Shown piece after piece: positions 1 through 9,937 of a DNA stretch of 64,000 nt. The number at the start of each line of letters is the position of its first letter. Within the stretch, counting starts at the first letter, position 1. A program made the translations under genes and the position numbers. Origin of the DNA: Microbacterium sp. AK031 (GTDB lineage: Bacteria; Actinomycetota; Actinomycetes; Actinomycetales; Microbacteriaceae). Where the stretch lies: NCBI RefSeq assembly GCF_024807145.1, contig NZ_JANUCA010000001.1, positions 124,001 through 188,000 of the forward strand, written 5' to 3'. A model generated the notes under the pieces. The model made no database searches. It was given only the letters and a program-made list of their open reading frames with translations, and was not told where the DNA came from.

Positions 1-1
1 C

Positions 2-1282
2 GGTGCGGCTGCCGACTGGGGAGCCCTCTGGCCGGTCTCCGGGACTCTCTGGCAGTTCGGCCACGGCGTACCGTTGGAGATCGTCATCTCCGACGAGATC
101 GTCATGGCGGTCGGCATCTCACCGGATGCTGCGCGGTTCACGCTCTCGCTCACACCGCTGGCCTTCCTGATCTTCACCCTGCTGTTCGCTGCTCGCTCCG
201 GCACCAGGGCTGCACGCTCCGGAGCGTGGCTGCTCGGTGTCATCGCGGGATCAGCGACCTTCGCACTGATCGCGACCGGGGTGGCATCGACTTCGCACAC
301 CGCCGGCGCTCAGGCGTCGTTCGCGCTCGCCATCGTGCTGCCATCCGTCGTCTATCTCGTCGGCACGCTGTGCGGCGCCGTCTGCTATGCCTGGCGCGAG
401 GGCGACGGCGGCCTCATCGACCGCGTGCACGACGCCGTGGACGGCTGGGGCGAATGGGGAGTGCTGCCGGCTGAGATCGTGCGCGGCACGGCGGTGGTGA
501 TCGTCAGCCTCACCGGCATCGCCGGCGTCGCCGTCGCGGTCGCGGTGATGCTTCGTGGGGGAGAGGTGATCGCGCTCTTCGAAGCTGCGCACGTGGACGC
601 CACGGGCGTCACCATCCTCACCCTCGGTCACCTCGCGTACCTGCCGACGCTGCTCGTGTGGGCTGTCGCCTGGCTGGCGGGTCCGGGAATCGCCGTGGGT
701 GCAGGCACCGCCGTCTCGCCTGCCGGGACGCAGCTCGGCGTCGTGCCGGGCATCCCGATGTTCGGCCTTCTGCCGGAGAACGACTCGATCTGGGTGCTCA
801 TCGTCGTGCTGCTGCCGGTGGGAGCCGGGGCATTCGCCGGCTGGATCGTCCGTTCCAGGCTCGTCTGGGAGGACGTCGCCCGTCCGCTCGCTCCACGCGT
901 CGCGATCACCGCCGGCATCGCGCTGTGCAGCGCGGGCATCGCCGCGATCGCATCGGTACTCGCCTCCGGGTCCATCGGGCCCGCTCGACTGGCTGAGGCC
1001 GGTCCGCACGCCGGATGGGTGTCGCTCGCGATCGGTGCGGAGGTGCTGGTGGGCTCCGCCATCCTGCTGCTCGCACCGCGGCATCGCGATGAGCTCGCAG
1101 AAGAGCGCACCGACCGCTGGGTCGCGGAGATGGGCGCATCGCCGACAGCGGCTGCCGATGCCACCGCTGTGGGCTCGAGACCGGCCGCCGAATGGAATTC
1201 CAAAGACCCGGATGCGAACGATACGACGCCGCTGGATGACCACGGCTTCTTCGGGGACGGCAGCGCTCCGACGCACCGCTAG
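2..1282 (+). CDS. DUF6350 family multi-pass membrane protein (5' partial)
   Basis: The reading frame is already open at base 2 and shows no stop, so the true start lies outside the window; a TTG at 74 is only an internal codon. About 426 residues are visible: hydrophobic helices alternate with short loops up to roughly residue 360, followed by a hydrophilic tail rich in Asp, Ala and Thr. This fits the actinobacterial DUF6350 family, which commonly sits just upstream of purN. The function is not established; a cell-envelope or cell-division link has been suggested for such proteins. The stop codon TAG also forms the first three bases of a probable -10 box for purN. Confidence 0.75.
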   Translation, partial: GAAADWGALWPVSGTLWQFGHGVPLEIVISDEIVMAVGISPDAARFTLSLTPLAFLIFTLLFAARSGTRAARSGAWLLGVIAGSATFALIATGVASTSHTAGAQASFALAIVLPSVVYLVGTLCGAVCYAWREGDGGLIDRVHDAVDGWGEWGVLPAEIVRGTAVVIVSLTGIAGVAVAVAVMLRGGEVIALFEAAHVDATGVTILTLGHLAYLPTLLVWAVAWLAGPGIAVGAGTAVSPAGTQLGVVPGIPMFGLLPENDSIWVLIVVLLPVGAGAFAGWIVRSRLVWEDVARPLAPRVAITAGIALCSAGIAAIASVLASGSIGPARLAEAGPHAGWVSLAIGAEVLVGSAILLLAPRHRDELAEERTDRWVAEMGASPTAAADATAVGSRPAAEWNSKDPDANDTTPLDDHGFFGDGSAPTHR

Positions 1283-1285
1283 ACT
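1280..1285 (+). promoter_or_regulatory. Probable -10 box (TAGACT) for leaderless purN
   Basis: TAGACT is followed by exactly six bases and then the GTG of purN, with no Shine-Dalgarno sequence between. This spacing puts the transcription start at the start codon. The same layout recurs at several other genes in the window. Confidence 0.5.
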
Positions 1286-1291
1286 GGCCGG

Positions 1292-1873
1292 GTGCTCACG
1301 GTCGCCGTTCTCATCTCGGGCACCGGCTCGAATCTCCGCGCTCTGCTCGAAGCCGCTCGCCTCCCCGACTTCCCCGCGCGGATCGTCGTGGTCGGTGCCG
1401 ATCGTGACGCCGAGGGGCTCGCGCACGCCGAGGAGTTCGGCATCCCGAGTTTCACCGTCCCTTTCCGTGCCTACGACGATCGCGAGGCATGGGGTGAGGA
1501 GCTCGGCCGCCGACTCGACGGCTGGAGTCCCGACCTGATCGTGCTCAGCGGCCTCATGCGACTGCTGCCGGGCTCGCTGGTCGCGCGCTACAGTCCTCGG
1601 ATCGTCAACACGCATCCGGCGTACCTGCCTGAGTTCCCCGGGGCCCATGGTGTCCGCGACGCGCTCGCCGCAGGTGTCGAGCAGACCGGGGCCAGCGTCA
1701 TCGTCGTCGACGACGGCATCGACAGCGGCCCCATCCTCGCTCAGGAGCGCATCCCGGTGATGCCCGACGACACCGAGGAGACGCTGCATGAGCGCATCAA
1801 GCCCGTCGAACGACGTCTGCTCATCGACGTCGTGCGACGCATCGCCACCGGCGAGCTCGCACTGACCCACTGA
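1292..1873 (+). CDS. purN: Phosphoribosylglycinamide formyltransferase
   Basis: PurN transfers a formyl group from 10-formyl-tetrahydrofolate to glycinamide ribonucleotide, the third step of purine synthesis, in the cytoplasm. The 193-residue protein has the usual length. Visible motifs are the phosphate-binding SGTGSNL at residues 8-14, the catalytic Asn/His in VNTHPAYLP near residue 108, and the catalytic Asp in [10 protein letters not shown] near residue 145. Translation starts at GTG with no ribosome binding site, which suits a leaderless message. purH follows 42 bases downstream, so both act in the same pathway and could share a transcript. Confidence 0.95.
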   Translation: MLTVAVLISGTGSNLRALLEAARLPDFPARIVVVGADRDAEGLAHAEEFGIPSFTVPFRAYDDREAWGEELGRRLDGWSPDLIVLSGLMRLLPGSLVARYSPRIVNTHPAYLPEFPGAHGVRDALAAGVEQTGASVIVVDDGIDSGPILAQERIPVMPDDTEETLHERIKPVERRLLIDVVRRIATGELALTH

Positions 1874-1915
1874 TATCCCTGAACCGCCTACGAAAATCGC
1901 ACGAAGGAGCCCTCC

Positions 1916-3523
1916 ATGGCCGGCCCGCGCCACGACTCTTCCCTGTACCGCGAACGCGACACCGTGCCGATCCGGCGCGCACTCGTCTCTGTCAGCGACA
2001 AGACCGATCTCCTGGTACTGGCAGCGGCGCTCGCCGAAGCCGGCATCGAGATCGTCTCGACGGGATCGACGGCCGCGACCATCCGTGAAGCAGGCCACGA
2101 CGTGACCGACGTCGCCGCCGTCACCGGTGTCGACGAGATGCTCGACGGACGGGTCAAGACTCTGCATCCTCGCATCCATGGCGGCCTGCTGGCGGACCTG
2201 CGACTCGAAGACCACGCGCGACAGCTCGACGACCTCGAGATCGACCCCTTCGAGCTCGTCGTCGTGAACCTGTACCCCTTCGTCGAGGCCGTCAGGTCCG
2301 GCGCATCAGATGACGACGCCGTCGAGCAGATCGACATCGGCGGTCCAGCCATGGTGCGTGCTGCGGCGAAGAACCACGCCAACGTTGCGATCGTCGTGTC
2401 TCCGGAGTCGTACCCCGCGATCATCGAGGCCGTCGCAGCGGGCGGCACCACGCTGTCGCAGCGCCGCGAACTCGCCGCTCGCGCGTTCGCGCACACCTCC
2501 AGCTACGACACGGCTGTCGCCGCGTGGTTCGCCGAGGGCACGCTCAATGACGGCGGAGAGCTGCCGGAGCACCTGACGATCAAGGCCGAGCGCCTGTCGA
2601 CACTGCGCTACGGCGAGAACGCACACCAGCGCGGCGCCATCTACACGCGCGTCGGAGGCCACGGCATCGCCCAGGCGGAGCAGCTCCAGGGCAAGGAGAT
2701 GTCGTACAACAACTACGTCGACGCGGATGCCGCGCTGCGCGCCGCGTTCGACATGGTGCTGCCGGCGGTCGCCATCGTGAAGCACGCGAACCCCTGCGGC
2801 ATCGCGACGACGGCGCCGAACGCTCTCGACCCGATCGCGAGCGCGCACCTGCGCGCCCACGAGTGCGACCCTGTGTCGGCCTACGGCGGCGTCATCGCGA
2901 CCAACGGCACCGTCACGCTGAAGATGGCGGAGAACCTCAAGGACATCTTCACCGAGGTGATCGTCGCTCCTTCGTTCGAGCCGGAGGCACTGGCGGTGTT
3001 CAAGGCGAAGAAGAACCTGCGCGTGCTCCAGCTGCCCGACGACTGGCAGCAGGAGCAGATGGATGTGCGCCTGGTCTCCGGCGGTCTGCTGCTGCAGGAC
3101 GCCGACCGCTTCCCCGACGAGATCGGCGCAGTGGCCGAGAACTGGCAGCTCATCACCGGTGAGCGTCCCGCAGCAGAGGAGATGTCGGATCTCATCTTCG
3201 CGTGGAAGGCCTGCCGCGCAGTGAAATCGAACGCGATCGTGCTGGCACAGGGCAAGGCCACGGTCGGCATCGGCATGGGCCAGGTCAACCGTGTCGACTC
3301 GTGCCGCCTCGCAGTGGAGCGCGCAGGCGATCGCGTCAAAGGATCGGTCGCGGCATCCGATGCGTTCTTCCCGTTCGCAGACGGACCTCAGATCCTGATC
3401 GATGCTGGTGTCAAGACGATCATCCAGCCGGGCGGGTCCGTCCGCGACAACGAGGTCATCGCCGCGGCCGAGGCTGCAGGCATCACGATGTTCTTCACGG
3501 GCGAGCGGCACTTCTTCCACTGA
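1916..3523 (+). CDS. purH: Bifunctional AICAR transformylase / IMP cyclohydrolase
   Basis: PurH carries out the last two steps of IMP synthesis: formylation of AICAR with 10-formyl-tetrahydrofolate, then ring closure. The N-terminal part (about 1-160) is the cyclohydrolase domain with DGRVKTLHP. The C-terminal part is the transformylase domain, with the catalytic Lys-His in KHANPCG near residue 290 and QPGGS near the end. Length (535 residues) is normal. AAGGAG at 1904-1909 lies seven bases before this ATG and decides the start. The gene runs convergently into the ABC gene on the other strand, with a stem-loop between them. Confidence 0.97.
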   Translation: MAGPRHDSSLYRERDTVPIRRALVSVSDKTDLLVLAAALAEAGIEIVSTGSTAATIREAGHDVTDVAAVTGVDEMLDGRVKTLHPRIHGGLLADLRLEDHARQLDDLEIDPFELVVVNLYPFVEAVRSGASDDDAVEQIDIGGPAMVRAAAKNHANVAIVVSPESYPAIIEAVAAGGTTLSQRRELAARAFAHTSSYDTAVAAWFAEGTLNDGGELPEHLTIKAERLSTLRYGENAHQRGAIYTRVGGHGIAQAEQLQGKEMSYNNYVDADAALRAAFDMVLPAVAIVKHANPCGIATTAPNALDPIASAHLRAHECDPVSAYGGVIATNGTVTLKMAENLKDIFTEVIVAPSFEPEALAVFKAKKNLRVLQLPDDWQQEQMDVRLVSGGLLLQDADRFPDEIGAVAENWQLITGERPAAEEMSDLIFAWKACRAVKSNAIVLAQGKATVGIGMGQVNRVDSCRLAVERAGDRVKGSVAASDAFFPFADGPQILIDAGVKTIIQPGGSVRDNEVIAAAEAAGITMFFTGERHFFH

Positions 3524-3543
3524 GACCCGCAGCCCGTCGCGCG

Positions 3544-3579
3544 CGTCGGATCGTCAGAGACGCACCTGGCGATCCGACG
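3544..3579. terminator. Bidirectional terminator hairpin between purH and the ABC operon
   Basis: CGTCGGATCG (3544-3553) pairs perfectly with CGATCCGACG (3570-3579) around a 16-base loop. It lies 20 bases after the purH stop and overlaps the end of the convergent ABC gene. There is no clear T tract on either side. Confidence 0.5.
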
Positions 3580-5167
3580 CGGCGATCGTCGCGGGGCGGT
3601 GCGCGATCAGCAGGATCGCTCTGTCCTCATCGCGCCGCAGAAGTTCGAGGATGGCCTCATCAGCCTCTGGATCCAGGGAAGCCGTGGCTTCGTCAAGCAC
3701 GAGCACACGCGGATCTCTGAGCAGCGCACGGGCGATCGCGACGCGTGCCCGCTGACCGCCGGAGAGACCAGTGCCATGCTCGCCGATCGGAGTCTCCAGC
3801 CCGAGAGGCAACGCCGATTCGGCGGAAAGCAGCCCTGCCGCCGTCGCCGCGCGCCGGATCGACTGCTGCGTGGCATCCGGATCACCCAACGTGATGTTGG
3901 AGCCGATCGTCCCTCGCAGCAGGGGCGATGACTGCGGTACGACGGCGACGAGGCGGCGCAGATCCCGATCCGGCAGAGAACGGATGTCGATCCCGTCGAC
4001 GCGGATCGCGCCGGCATCCGGATCCCAGAGGCGCAGCATCAACCGGGCCGCAGTCGTCTTGCCGACGCCCGACGGCCCGACAAGCGCGACGGTCTCGCCA
4101 GGGCGAACGTGCAGATCGAACCCGTCGAGCACGGAAGTCGTGCCGTCGTAACTGAAGCAGACGCCGTCCAGTACCAGTCCGCGTTCGTCGCGGGGCTCCG
4201 CGGAGGGCAGCGATGCCCCCGTCGAGGGAGGCTGGTCGAAGGTCTCCACGATCCGCTCGGCCGATGCGCGGAGCATCCCGGCGCCGCGGAGCAGTTCGAT
4301 GATCTGGGCGGCCGGTCCCAACCCGGCCACGGACACGGCGACCGCCAACGGAATATCGGCCGGGTCGAGATGCGAGCCTGCGAGGAGAGCGATACTGACG
4401 GCCCCGATCGCGGCAGCGGCGAGTGTCAGATCGGCGATGCCGCGCTCCATGCCCACACGGGAGGCATCTCTCACCTGCACACGCGCCAGCGTCCGCACCT
4501 CGCCGCTGATGTGGTCCATCCGCGCCTCGAGTGCATCGGCACCGCGCAGCTCACGCAGGCCGCGCATCGTGTCGAGAAGCTCGGATCGGACGCGACCAGA
4601 CCCTGCCGCGAGCGCGGCACCGTCGCGCGCGGCGATGCGCGCTGTGCACAACGGCACAGCGATGCCGACGAGCAGCAGCGGGAGCCACACCGCGAGCAGC
4701 ATGGGATTGACCATCAGCGAGGCGACGGCGCTTGCCGACAGCACCAGCACCGCGGAGAGGGTCTGCGCCACCGTGTGCGCATACAACCACTCCAGAGTCT
4801 CGATGTCCGTGACCAGGGTCGACACGAGATCCCCGGTGCGCCGCGGACGATTGCGTGAGGGCAGCGCACGCCGTAGTGAGGTGAAGACGCGCCCCCGCAG
4901 TACGACGATGAGTCGGTAGGCGAGGTCGTGCGAGACCCAGGATTCACGCCAGGTGGATGCGGCCACCACCGTGCAGAGCAGAGCGAGGACCACGGCGAAT
5001 GAGGGCAGATCATCGCCGGAGCCGGTGACGACACGGCCGACGACAGCAGCGAGGCCGAGGGCGATCGCGAGGATGGCACCCTGCGCGACGACGCTCCAGA
5101 CCACCGTCTCGACGAACCGGCCACGGTACGTGGCGATGACCGGGAGCAGTCGGCGTATCGCTCTCAT
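3554..5167 (-). CDS. ABC transporter permease/ATP-binding protein, exporter fold, second subunit (CydC-like)
   Basis: This half-transporter has an N-terminal six-helix membrane domain (about residues 15-300) and a C-terminal ATPase domain. Walker A is GPSGVGKTT, the signature is LSGGQRARV, Walker B is [12 protein letters not shown] and the H-loop His is in IAHRP, so it looks catalytically complete. Its start overlaps the stop of the neighbouring half-transporter by four bases, so the two very likely form a heterodimer. Sequence style resembles CydDC, but there is no cytochrome bd gene nearby. The operon setting with a FecBCDE-type importer suggests a metallophore or cofactor role, as for the YbtPQ and IrtAB exporter-fold importers. 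That role is inference. Confidence 0.7.
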   Translation of the reverse strand: MRAIRRLLPVIATYRGRFVETVVWSVVAQGAILAIALGLAAVVGRVVTGSGDDLPSFAVVLALLCTVVAASTWRESWVSHDLAYRLIVVLRGRVFTSLRRALPSRNRPRRTGDLVSTLVTDIETLEWLYAHTVAQTLSAVLVLSASAVASLMVNPMLLAVWLPLLLVGIAVPLCTARIAARDGAALAAGSGRVRSELLDTMRGLRELRGADALEARMDHISGEVRTLARVQVRDASRVGMERGIADLTLAAAAIGAVSIALLAGSHLDPADIPLAVAVSVAGLGPAAQIIELLRGAGMLRASAERIVETFDQPPSTGASLPSAEPRDERGLVLDGVCFSYDGTTSVLDGFDLHVRPGETVALVGPSGVGKTTAARLMLRLWDPDAGAIRVDGIDIRSLPDRDLRRLVAVVPQSSPLLRGTIGSNITLGDPDATQQSIRRAATAAGLLSAESALPLGLETPIGEHGTGLSGGQRARVAIARALLRDPRVLVLDEATASLDPEADEAILELLRRDEDRAILLIAHRPATIAASDRQVRL

Positions 5168-6855
5168 CGAGCGCCGCCGACCCGGACGCGGTTCTGCAGC
5201 AGGTCGCGCCCGGGAGCTCCGTCTCCTGTCGCGGCGATCTCACCCTGGTCGAGCGCGATCCAACGGTCGGCATGTGTGCATGCGGTCTCCCGGTGCGCGA
5301 TGAGGATCGTCGTGCGATGCGGATCGTGGGCGGCGACGCCGTCCATGACGCGTCGTTCGGTGTCGGCGTCGAGCGCGGACGTCACCTCGTCGAGGATGAG
5401 AACCGGGGCGCGGGCGATCAGGGCACGCGCGATCGCCAGGCGCTGCCGCTGGCCGCCGGACAGTTGATCGCCGTTCTCCGAGAGGACGGTGTCGTAACCT
5501 TCGGGGAGGGCGCGGATGACGTGGTCGATGTCGGCGGCGATCGCCGCATCCCGGATGTCGGCGTCGCTGGCGTCCTGCCGGTACAGCACGAGATTCTCGC
5601 GCACTGGCCACGCGAAGAGCACGGGATCCTGCGCGACGGTCACGACGCTCCGCGCCAGAGCAGCCCTGGTGCGTTGGGGTAACGGGATGCCGTCGAGGAG
5701 GATGTCGCCCTCGTCGGGATCGATCTCGCGCTCGAGCAGCCGTCCGAGTGTGCTCTTGCCGGACCCTGATGGACCGAGGATGGCGACGGTCTCACTCGAC
5801 TCGACTTGGAGCGTGATGTCGCAGATGCCACTGTCGGTGCCCGGGTATCGATACGTGACATTGCGGATGCTGAGGCCCGCACCTTGCGGTGCCGGCGTGG
5901 CGACGGTGCCCTCATCGGGCACGGCCGCGGGCAGTGAGAGGAGTCGGTCGAGGCCATCGACGGCTGTGAGCCCGAGATACCCCGCATGCCAGTGACCACT
6001 CAGTTCGGAGAGCGGACGGAAGCACTCGCGCGAGAGCAGCAGCACGACGACGGCGGTCGTCGCAGGGCTTCCCGTGAGAACGGCAGATGCCGCGGCGATG
6101 ACGGCGAGAACGGTCCCCAGATGCATCGCGAGCGTGCTCACTCCGCTCTCCACCAGCGACACGCGCATCTGCGCCATGGTCGACCGACGCAGCGCCTCGG
6201 CCCGCTGCTCGAGTTCGGTCCCGATCCGCTCGGCGGCCCCGAAACTGCGCAGCAGCGGGATCGACTGCAGCGCTTCGACATAGTCGCCGGACAATCGAGC
6301 GAACGCGGTCCAACGGGAACGCCCGTTGCGCAGCAGCCGTGCGTCCCAGAACCGCGGGACGATCACCGCTGCGGCGCCGGCTACCGCGAGCACGAGACCC
6401 GCACCGGCATCTTGAATCCACACCAGTACGATGATCGTCGCCGGCGCCACCAGCACCACGACGAGTTGGGGCAGATAGCGCGTGTAGTACGCGTCGAGGC
6501 CATCGACGCCGTCGATCACCGTCGCGGCCGTGTCCCCGGAGCGGCGCTCAGCGGCGGGGATGTCGGCCGTCCGCGCCAGCAGTCGACTGCGCAGTGCGAT
6601 GCGCACGGACGCGCCGATCCGTGCGGCGAGCGGCTCGCGCAGCCAGATCACGACAGCCCTCGCGAGTGCCACGACCACGAGCATGACCAGCGCGAAGCCG
6701 ACATCTCCTTCCCCACGTACCAGCGCGGCGATCACCGTCGCCGTGACGAAGGCGAACGTCACATGCAACGCCGAGATGAGTACTCCCACAGCAGCGAGCA
6801 CCGCGATCGCGCCCGGAACCGCGCCGGCGAGTTGAAGGAGACGTCGGTGGATCAC
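5164..6855 (-). CDS. ABC transporter permease/ATP-binding protein, exporter fold, first subunit (CydD-like)
   Basis: A 563-residue half-transporter. Membrane helices occupy roughly residues 15-300; the ATPase domain has Walker A GPSGSGKST, signature LSGGQRQR, Walker B VLILDEVTSALD and the switch His in IAHRE. It starts three bases after the substrate-binding-protein gene stops and overlaps the next half-transporter by four bases. The gene therefore belongs to a five-gene operon that begins with an importer. CydD homologues export cysteine or glutathione, but without cydAB nearby this is only one option; exporter-fold siderophore importers are another. Confidence 0.7.
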   Translation of the reverse strand: MIHRRLLQLAGAVPGAIAVLAAVGVLISALHVTFAFVTATVIAALVRGEGDVGFALVMLVVVALARAVVIWLREPLAARIGASVRIALRSRLLARTADIPAAERRSGDTAATVIDGVDGLDAYYTRYLPQLVVVLVAPATIIVLVWIQDAGAGLVLAVAGAAAVIVPRFWDARLLRNGRSRWTAFARLSGDYVEALQSIPLLRSFGAAERIGTELEQRAEALRRSTMAQMRVSLVESGVSTLAMHLGTVLAVIAAASAVLTGSPATTAVVVLLLSRECFRPLSELSGHWHAGYLGLTAVDGLDRLLSLPAAVPDEGTVATPAPQGAGLSIRNVTYRYPGTDSGICDITLQVESSETVAILGPSGSGKSTLGRLLEREIDPDEGDILLDGIPLPQRTRAALARSVVTVAQDPVLFAWPVRENLVLYRQDASDADIRDAAIAADIDHVIRALPEGYDTVLSENGDQLSGGQRQRLAIARALIARAPVLILDEVTSALDADTERRVMDGVAAHDPHRTTILIAHRETACTHADRWIALDQGEIAATGDGAPGRDLLQNRVRVGGAR

Positions 6856-6858
6856 AGG

Positions 6859-7878
6859 TCAGAACTTCTCGGGGTAGAGGTGCTCTGCGATCTGACGCAC
6901 CACGCTGATGTTCCCGAGCGTCCCGGGGAACATGTCGGCGCTGGCGACGGCGATCAGGCGGTCTTCCTTGACGGCGGGCATGTCGGGGAAGGTCGACGTG
7001 AGATAGGCGCGCACCGCAGCCTCGTGCTCGTCGTCGTGCACCGAGAAGACGAGTGCATCCGCCTGCTCCGCGGCCAGCGATTCCGGCGTGATCGTCGCTG
7101 CGAAGAAATCGGAGAACGCGGGCTGGTCGGGTGAGTAGACGGTGTCCGCACCCGCGAGCGTCAGGATGTCGTGCTCCACGCCGGCGCCGATCGCCGACAT
7201 CGTCGTGCCCTCCACATAGACCTCTGCGACTCGAAGCCGGTCGACGTCCTCGATCGCGGTGGCGATCTCGGCGAGGTTCGCCTTCGCGTCGGTGATGAGC
7301 TCGGCCGCCGCATCCTGCACTGCAAAGATCTCGCCGAGGTTCTTCAGGTCGACGAACAGGTCTGCCACCTCGCCGCTCATGCGCCGCTCGAAGCATCCGC
7401 CGGTTGCGACGTAGACCGACGCCCCTGCTCCCTCGAGCTGTTCGATGCTCGCGAAGCCCTGCTCTGCGGTGAACTCGTAGGTCGTGGGGGAGTAAACGAA
7501 GTCAGGCGCGACAGCCAGAAGATCCTCACGGCTCGGCGGGGTGAGCCCCGCGAGCACCGGCACATCTGCGGCAAGAGCTGCCACGTCGTCCGGCAGTGCC
7601 AGAGCCGTCGCCTGCGCCTGCCCTACGAGCCGATCCGCCAGCCCGAGGCGGAGCAGGAGTTCGGTCTGGGAGGGGTGCATACCGACGACAGCGTCGGGTA
7701 CGCCGTCGACGACGATCTCCCGGCCGCAGTTCTGCAGGGTCGTCCGGTGAGCGTCGGCGTCCGTGGAGTCACCGGGCGTCGACGCGACGGAAGTGCCGCA
7801 GCCTGTGGCCAGCAGCGCCACGAAAGCGAGGGCGGATGCCGCGGTGATCCGGGCAGCGTGGGAAGAAGCGGATTTCAT
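6859..7878 (-). CDS. ABC transporter substrate-binding lipoprotein, FecB/BtuF type
   Basis: A secreted lipoprotein of 339 residues with a signal peptide ending in a lipobox around LLATGC (Cys about residue 27). The rest has the two-lobe, helix-backbone pattern of class III binding proteins for siderophores, haem, cobalamin or cofactors. Two conserved-looking Cys positions (NCGREI near 53 and GGCFER in the middle) could form a disulfide or touch the ligand. It overlaps the ATPase gene by four bases. Automated pipelines may label this family as a proposed F420-0 transporter, a name based on gene context in other Actinobacteria. The ligand cannot be read from sequence. Confidence 0.75.
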   Translation of the reverse strand: MKSASSHAARITAASALAFVALLATGCGTSVASTPGDSTDADAHRTTLQNCGREIVVDGVPDAVVGMHPSQTELLLRLGLADRLVGQAQATALALPDDVAALAADVPVLAGLTPPSREDLLAVAPDFVYSPTTYEFTAEQGFASIEQLEGAGASVYVATGGCFERRMSGEVADLFVDLKNLGEIFAVQDAAAELITDAKANLAEIATAIEDVDRLRVAEVYVEGTTMSAIGAGVEHDILTLAGADTVYSPDQPAFSDFFAATITPESLAAEQADALVFSVHDDEHEAAVRAYLTSTFPDMPAVKEDRLIAVASADMFPGTLGNISVVRQIAEHLYPEKF

Positions 7879-8690
7879 GATCGGACACTTTCTGTTCGGG
7901 ATGTGGACGGCACGCAGTCGTGCCGCTCTGCTTTCGGGCGACGGAACGCGAGCACCTCTTCGTCGGGATCGCCGACGAGGCGTGCGTCGACGTCGAATGT
8001 CGCGCGGATGAGATCGGGAGTCAGAATCTCGCTCGGCGGGCCTTCAGCGGCCACGCGACCGTCGGCGAGCACCACGACGTGGTCGCAGTACTGGAGCGCC
8101 AGATTCAGATCGTGCAGCGCGGCGATCACTGTACGTCCTAGCCCTCGCACGATCGACATGAGCTCGAGCTGGTGACGGATGTCGAGATGGTTGCTCGGCT
8201 CGTCGAGGACGAGAACCGGTGTCTGCTGGGCGAGTGCCCTGGCCAGCATCACGCGCTGCCGCTGACCGCCGGAGAGGGTGGCAGCCATCCGCTCCGCGAG
8301 GTCGCTCACGTCGACACTGCGCATCGCCTCGTCGACGATCCGCAGGTCCTCAGCGGTGTCGCGTCCGAACGACGCGCGGTACGGAGCGCGTCCGAGCAGT
8401 ACGAGCTCATGGACGGTGAGGTCGAAATCGGTGTGCGGGTCCTGCAACATTACTGCGACCGTGCGGGCCGACTGTCGTCCACTGAGCCGATGCACGTCGG
8501 TGCCGTCGACGCGTATCCGTCCTTCACGTGGGCGCACGGCACGGTAGAGGGCACGCAGCAGAGTGGACTTGCCGCTCCCGTTGGGCCCGATCAGTCCCAC
8601 GACGGTTCCGGATTCCGCGGTCAGTGATGCCCCGTGCACGATGTCGCGGCCACCCAGGGCCACGGTGACATCGTCGAACTCGACCTTCAT
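7875..8690 (-). CDS. ABC transporter ATP-binding protein, FecE/BtuD type
   Basis: A 271-residue cytoplasmic ATPase that would drive the neighbouring permease. It has Walker A GPNGSGKST near residue 37, signature LSGGQRQRV near 141, Walker B VLVLDEPSNHLD near 160 and the switch His in IAALHD. The spacing and the ABC sequence [15 protein letters not shown] are typical of siderophore and vitamin B12 importers. Start and stop codons overlap both neighbours by four bases, so translation is probably coupled through the operon. Confidence 0.85.
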   Translation of the reverse strand: MKVEFDDVTVALGGRDIVHGASLTAESGTVVGLIGPNGSGKSTLLRALYRAVRPREGRIRVDGTDVHRLSGRQSARTVAVMLQDPHTDFDLTVHELVLLGRAPYRASFGRDTAEDLRIVDEAMRSVDVSDLAERMAATLSGGQRQRVMLARALAQQTPVLVLDEPSNHLDIRHQLELMSIVRGLGRTVIAALHDLNLALQYCDHVVVLADGRVAAEGPPSEILTPDLIRATFDVDARLVGDPDEEVLAFRRPKAERHDCVPSTSRTESVRS

Positions 8691-9811
8691 CGGCCGAATC
8701 CCGCCTGCTCGGCTCCGCTTCGGCGCATCAGCCAGAGGAAGAAGGGCGCGCCGACGAAAGCGGTGAGGATCCCCAGGGGAATCTCGGTCGGCATCGCTAC
8801 GGTGCGCGCGAGAAGGTCGGCCATCATCAGGAACACCGCCCCGCCGAGCAGCGTCACCGGCAGCATCCGTCGGTGATCAGAACCCACCACGATGCGGGAG
8901 ATATGCGGGATGACGAGACCGACGAAGCCGATGCCTCCTGCCACGGCGACGACGGATCCAGTGAGGAGCGATGCCATGACGAGCATCAGCGCCCGCAATC
9001 GGGAGGGGTTCACACCGAGGGAGATCGCCGATTCATCCCCCGTCATGAGGGCGTTGAGTGAACGCGAGAGGAACATCGCCACGACGAAGGCGATTCCGAG
9101 CGCGATGGCCGGTCCGAGCAGGCTGGGCATCGTGGCGGCCGACACGCTGCCCAGGAGGAAGAAGAGCACGCTCACGACGTTCTGCGCGTCTGTCGAGATC
9201 GTGAGGTAGCTCGTGATGGCGCTGAACAGCGTTCCGAGCGCGACGCCGGCGAGGATCATGCGCGTCGGTGACAGCGCTCCGTCCTTCCTCGCCATGACAG
9301 CGACGCAGGCGCAGGCGACGACCGCGCCGATGAAAGCTGCGATGTTGAGCGAAAGCCCACCCAGCGTCGCCGATCCCAGCACGATGACCAGCACGGCACC
9401 GACGCTCGCACCGGAGGAGACTCCGAGGATGTACGGCTCAGCGAGCGGATTGCGGACGGTGACCTGCATGAGCGCCCCGGCGAGAGCGAGCCCTGCGCCG
9501 GCGAGACCTGCCAGAAGTGCGCGGGGCAGGCGGAACTGCCAGACGGCCTGATCCTGCAGAGGAGTCAGAGAGCCGTCGGACATCCAGGCCATTCCGGGAA
9601 GCAGATGCCCCAGAACGATCTGCGCGGCCTGCGCCGGATCGACCTCTACGGCGCCGACCGCTCCCGAGACGATCACGAGCAGAACGATCACGATCACAAG
9701 CGTGATGCTGAGCGCCGATGAGCGGCGAGCCAGCCGTCTCCCCGGGTGCAGCGAACGCACACGGCGCGAGGCATCGACATCTTTGGATGACGGCGCAGTG
9801 AGGTGGGGCAC
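8687..9811 (-). CDS. ABC transporter permease, FecCD type
   Basis: A 374-residue integral membrane protein with about nine to ten hydrophobic helices. Family motifs such as PRALLAGLAGAGLALAGA and SLGVNPSRLR, and the cytoplasmic coupling segment, are visible. It is the first gene of the five-gene operon. The start is GTG, with AAGGTGAG five bases upstream as ribosome binding site. The first 35 residues are a charged extension before the first helix. A Fur/Zur-like box lies 15-30 bases upstream of the start codon. Confidence 0.85.
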   Translation of the reverse strand: MPHLTAPSSKDVDASRRVRSLHPGRRLARRSSALSITLVIVIVLLVIVSGAVGAVEVDPAQAAQIVLGHLLPGMAWMSDGSLTPLQDQAVWQFRLPRALLAGLAGAGLALAGALMQVTVRNPLAEPYILGVSSGASVGAVLVIVLGSATLGGLSLNIAAFIGAVVACACVAVMARKDGALSPTRMILAGVALGTLFSAITSYLTISTDAQNVVSVLFFLLGSVSAATMPSLLGPAIALGIAFVVAMFLSRSLNALMTGDESAISLGVNPSRLRALMLVMASLLTGSVVAVAGGIGFVGLVIPHISRIVVGSDHRRMLPVTLLGGAVFLMMADLLARTVAMPTEIPLGILTAFVGAPFFLWLMRRSGAEQAGFGR

Positions 9812-9826
9812 AAGCGCTCACCTTAC

Positions 9827-9841
9827 TGAGAATGATTATCG
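9827..9841 (-). promoter_or_regulatory. Fur/Zur-like metalloregulator box
   Basis: TGAGAAT-G-ATTATCG is a 7-1-7 inverted repeat with five of seven positions matching. It resembles actinobacterial Zur and Fur operators, whose core is AAATGATTTT-like. On the minus strand it contains GATAAT, a good -10 hexamer for the ABC operon, so binding would block transcription. It does not match the DtxR/IdeR consensus. Confidence 0.5.
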
Positions 9842-9925
9842 AATTCAACACGACGCTTCGAGGAACGCTGTGGCCCTCTGGACTGCTATGTCCGATTTCC
9901 GCGAGTCAGCGGCATTCGGACGTGT

Positions 9926-9931
9926 CAGAGT
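9926..9931 (+). promoter_or_regulatory. Possible -10 box (CAGAGT) for leaderless ada-alkA
   Basis: CAGAGT lies six bases before the ATG at 9938 and no Shine-Dalgarno sequence is present. The first base departs from TAnnnT, so this is weaker than the other cases in the window. Confidence 0.3.
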
Positions 9932-9937
9932 TGATGC

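Noticed and set aside
251..2215. A 654-codon open frame antisense to DUF6350, purN and the start of purH
   Set aside because: It crosses three real genes and shows no domain; a shadow of GC-rich coding.
3554..6855. Annotation as CydDC assembly factors for cytochrome bd
   Set aside because: No cydAB nearby and the genes are the tail of a binding-protein-dependent importer operon; kept only as a sequence-style description.
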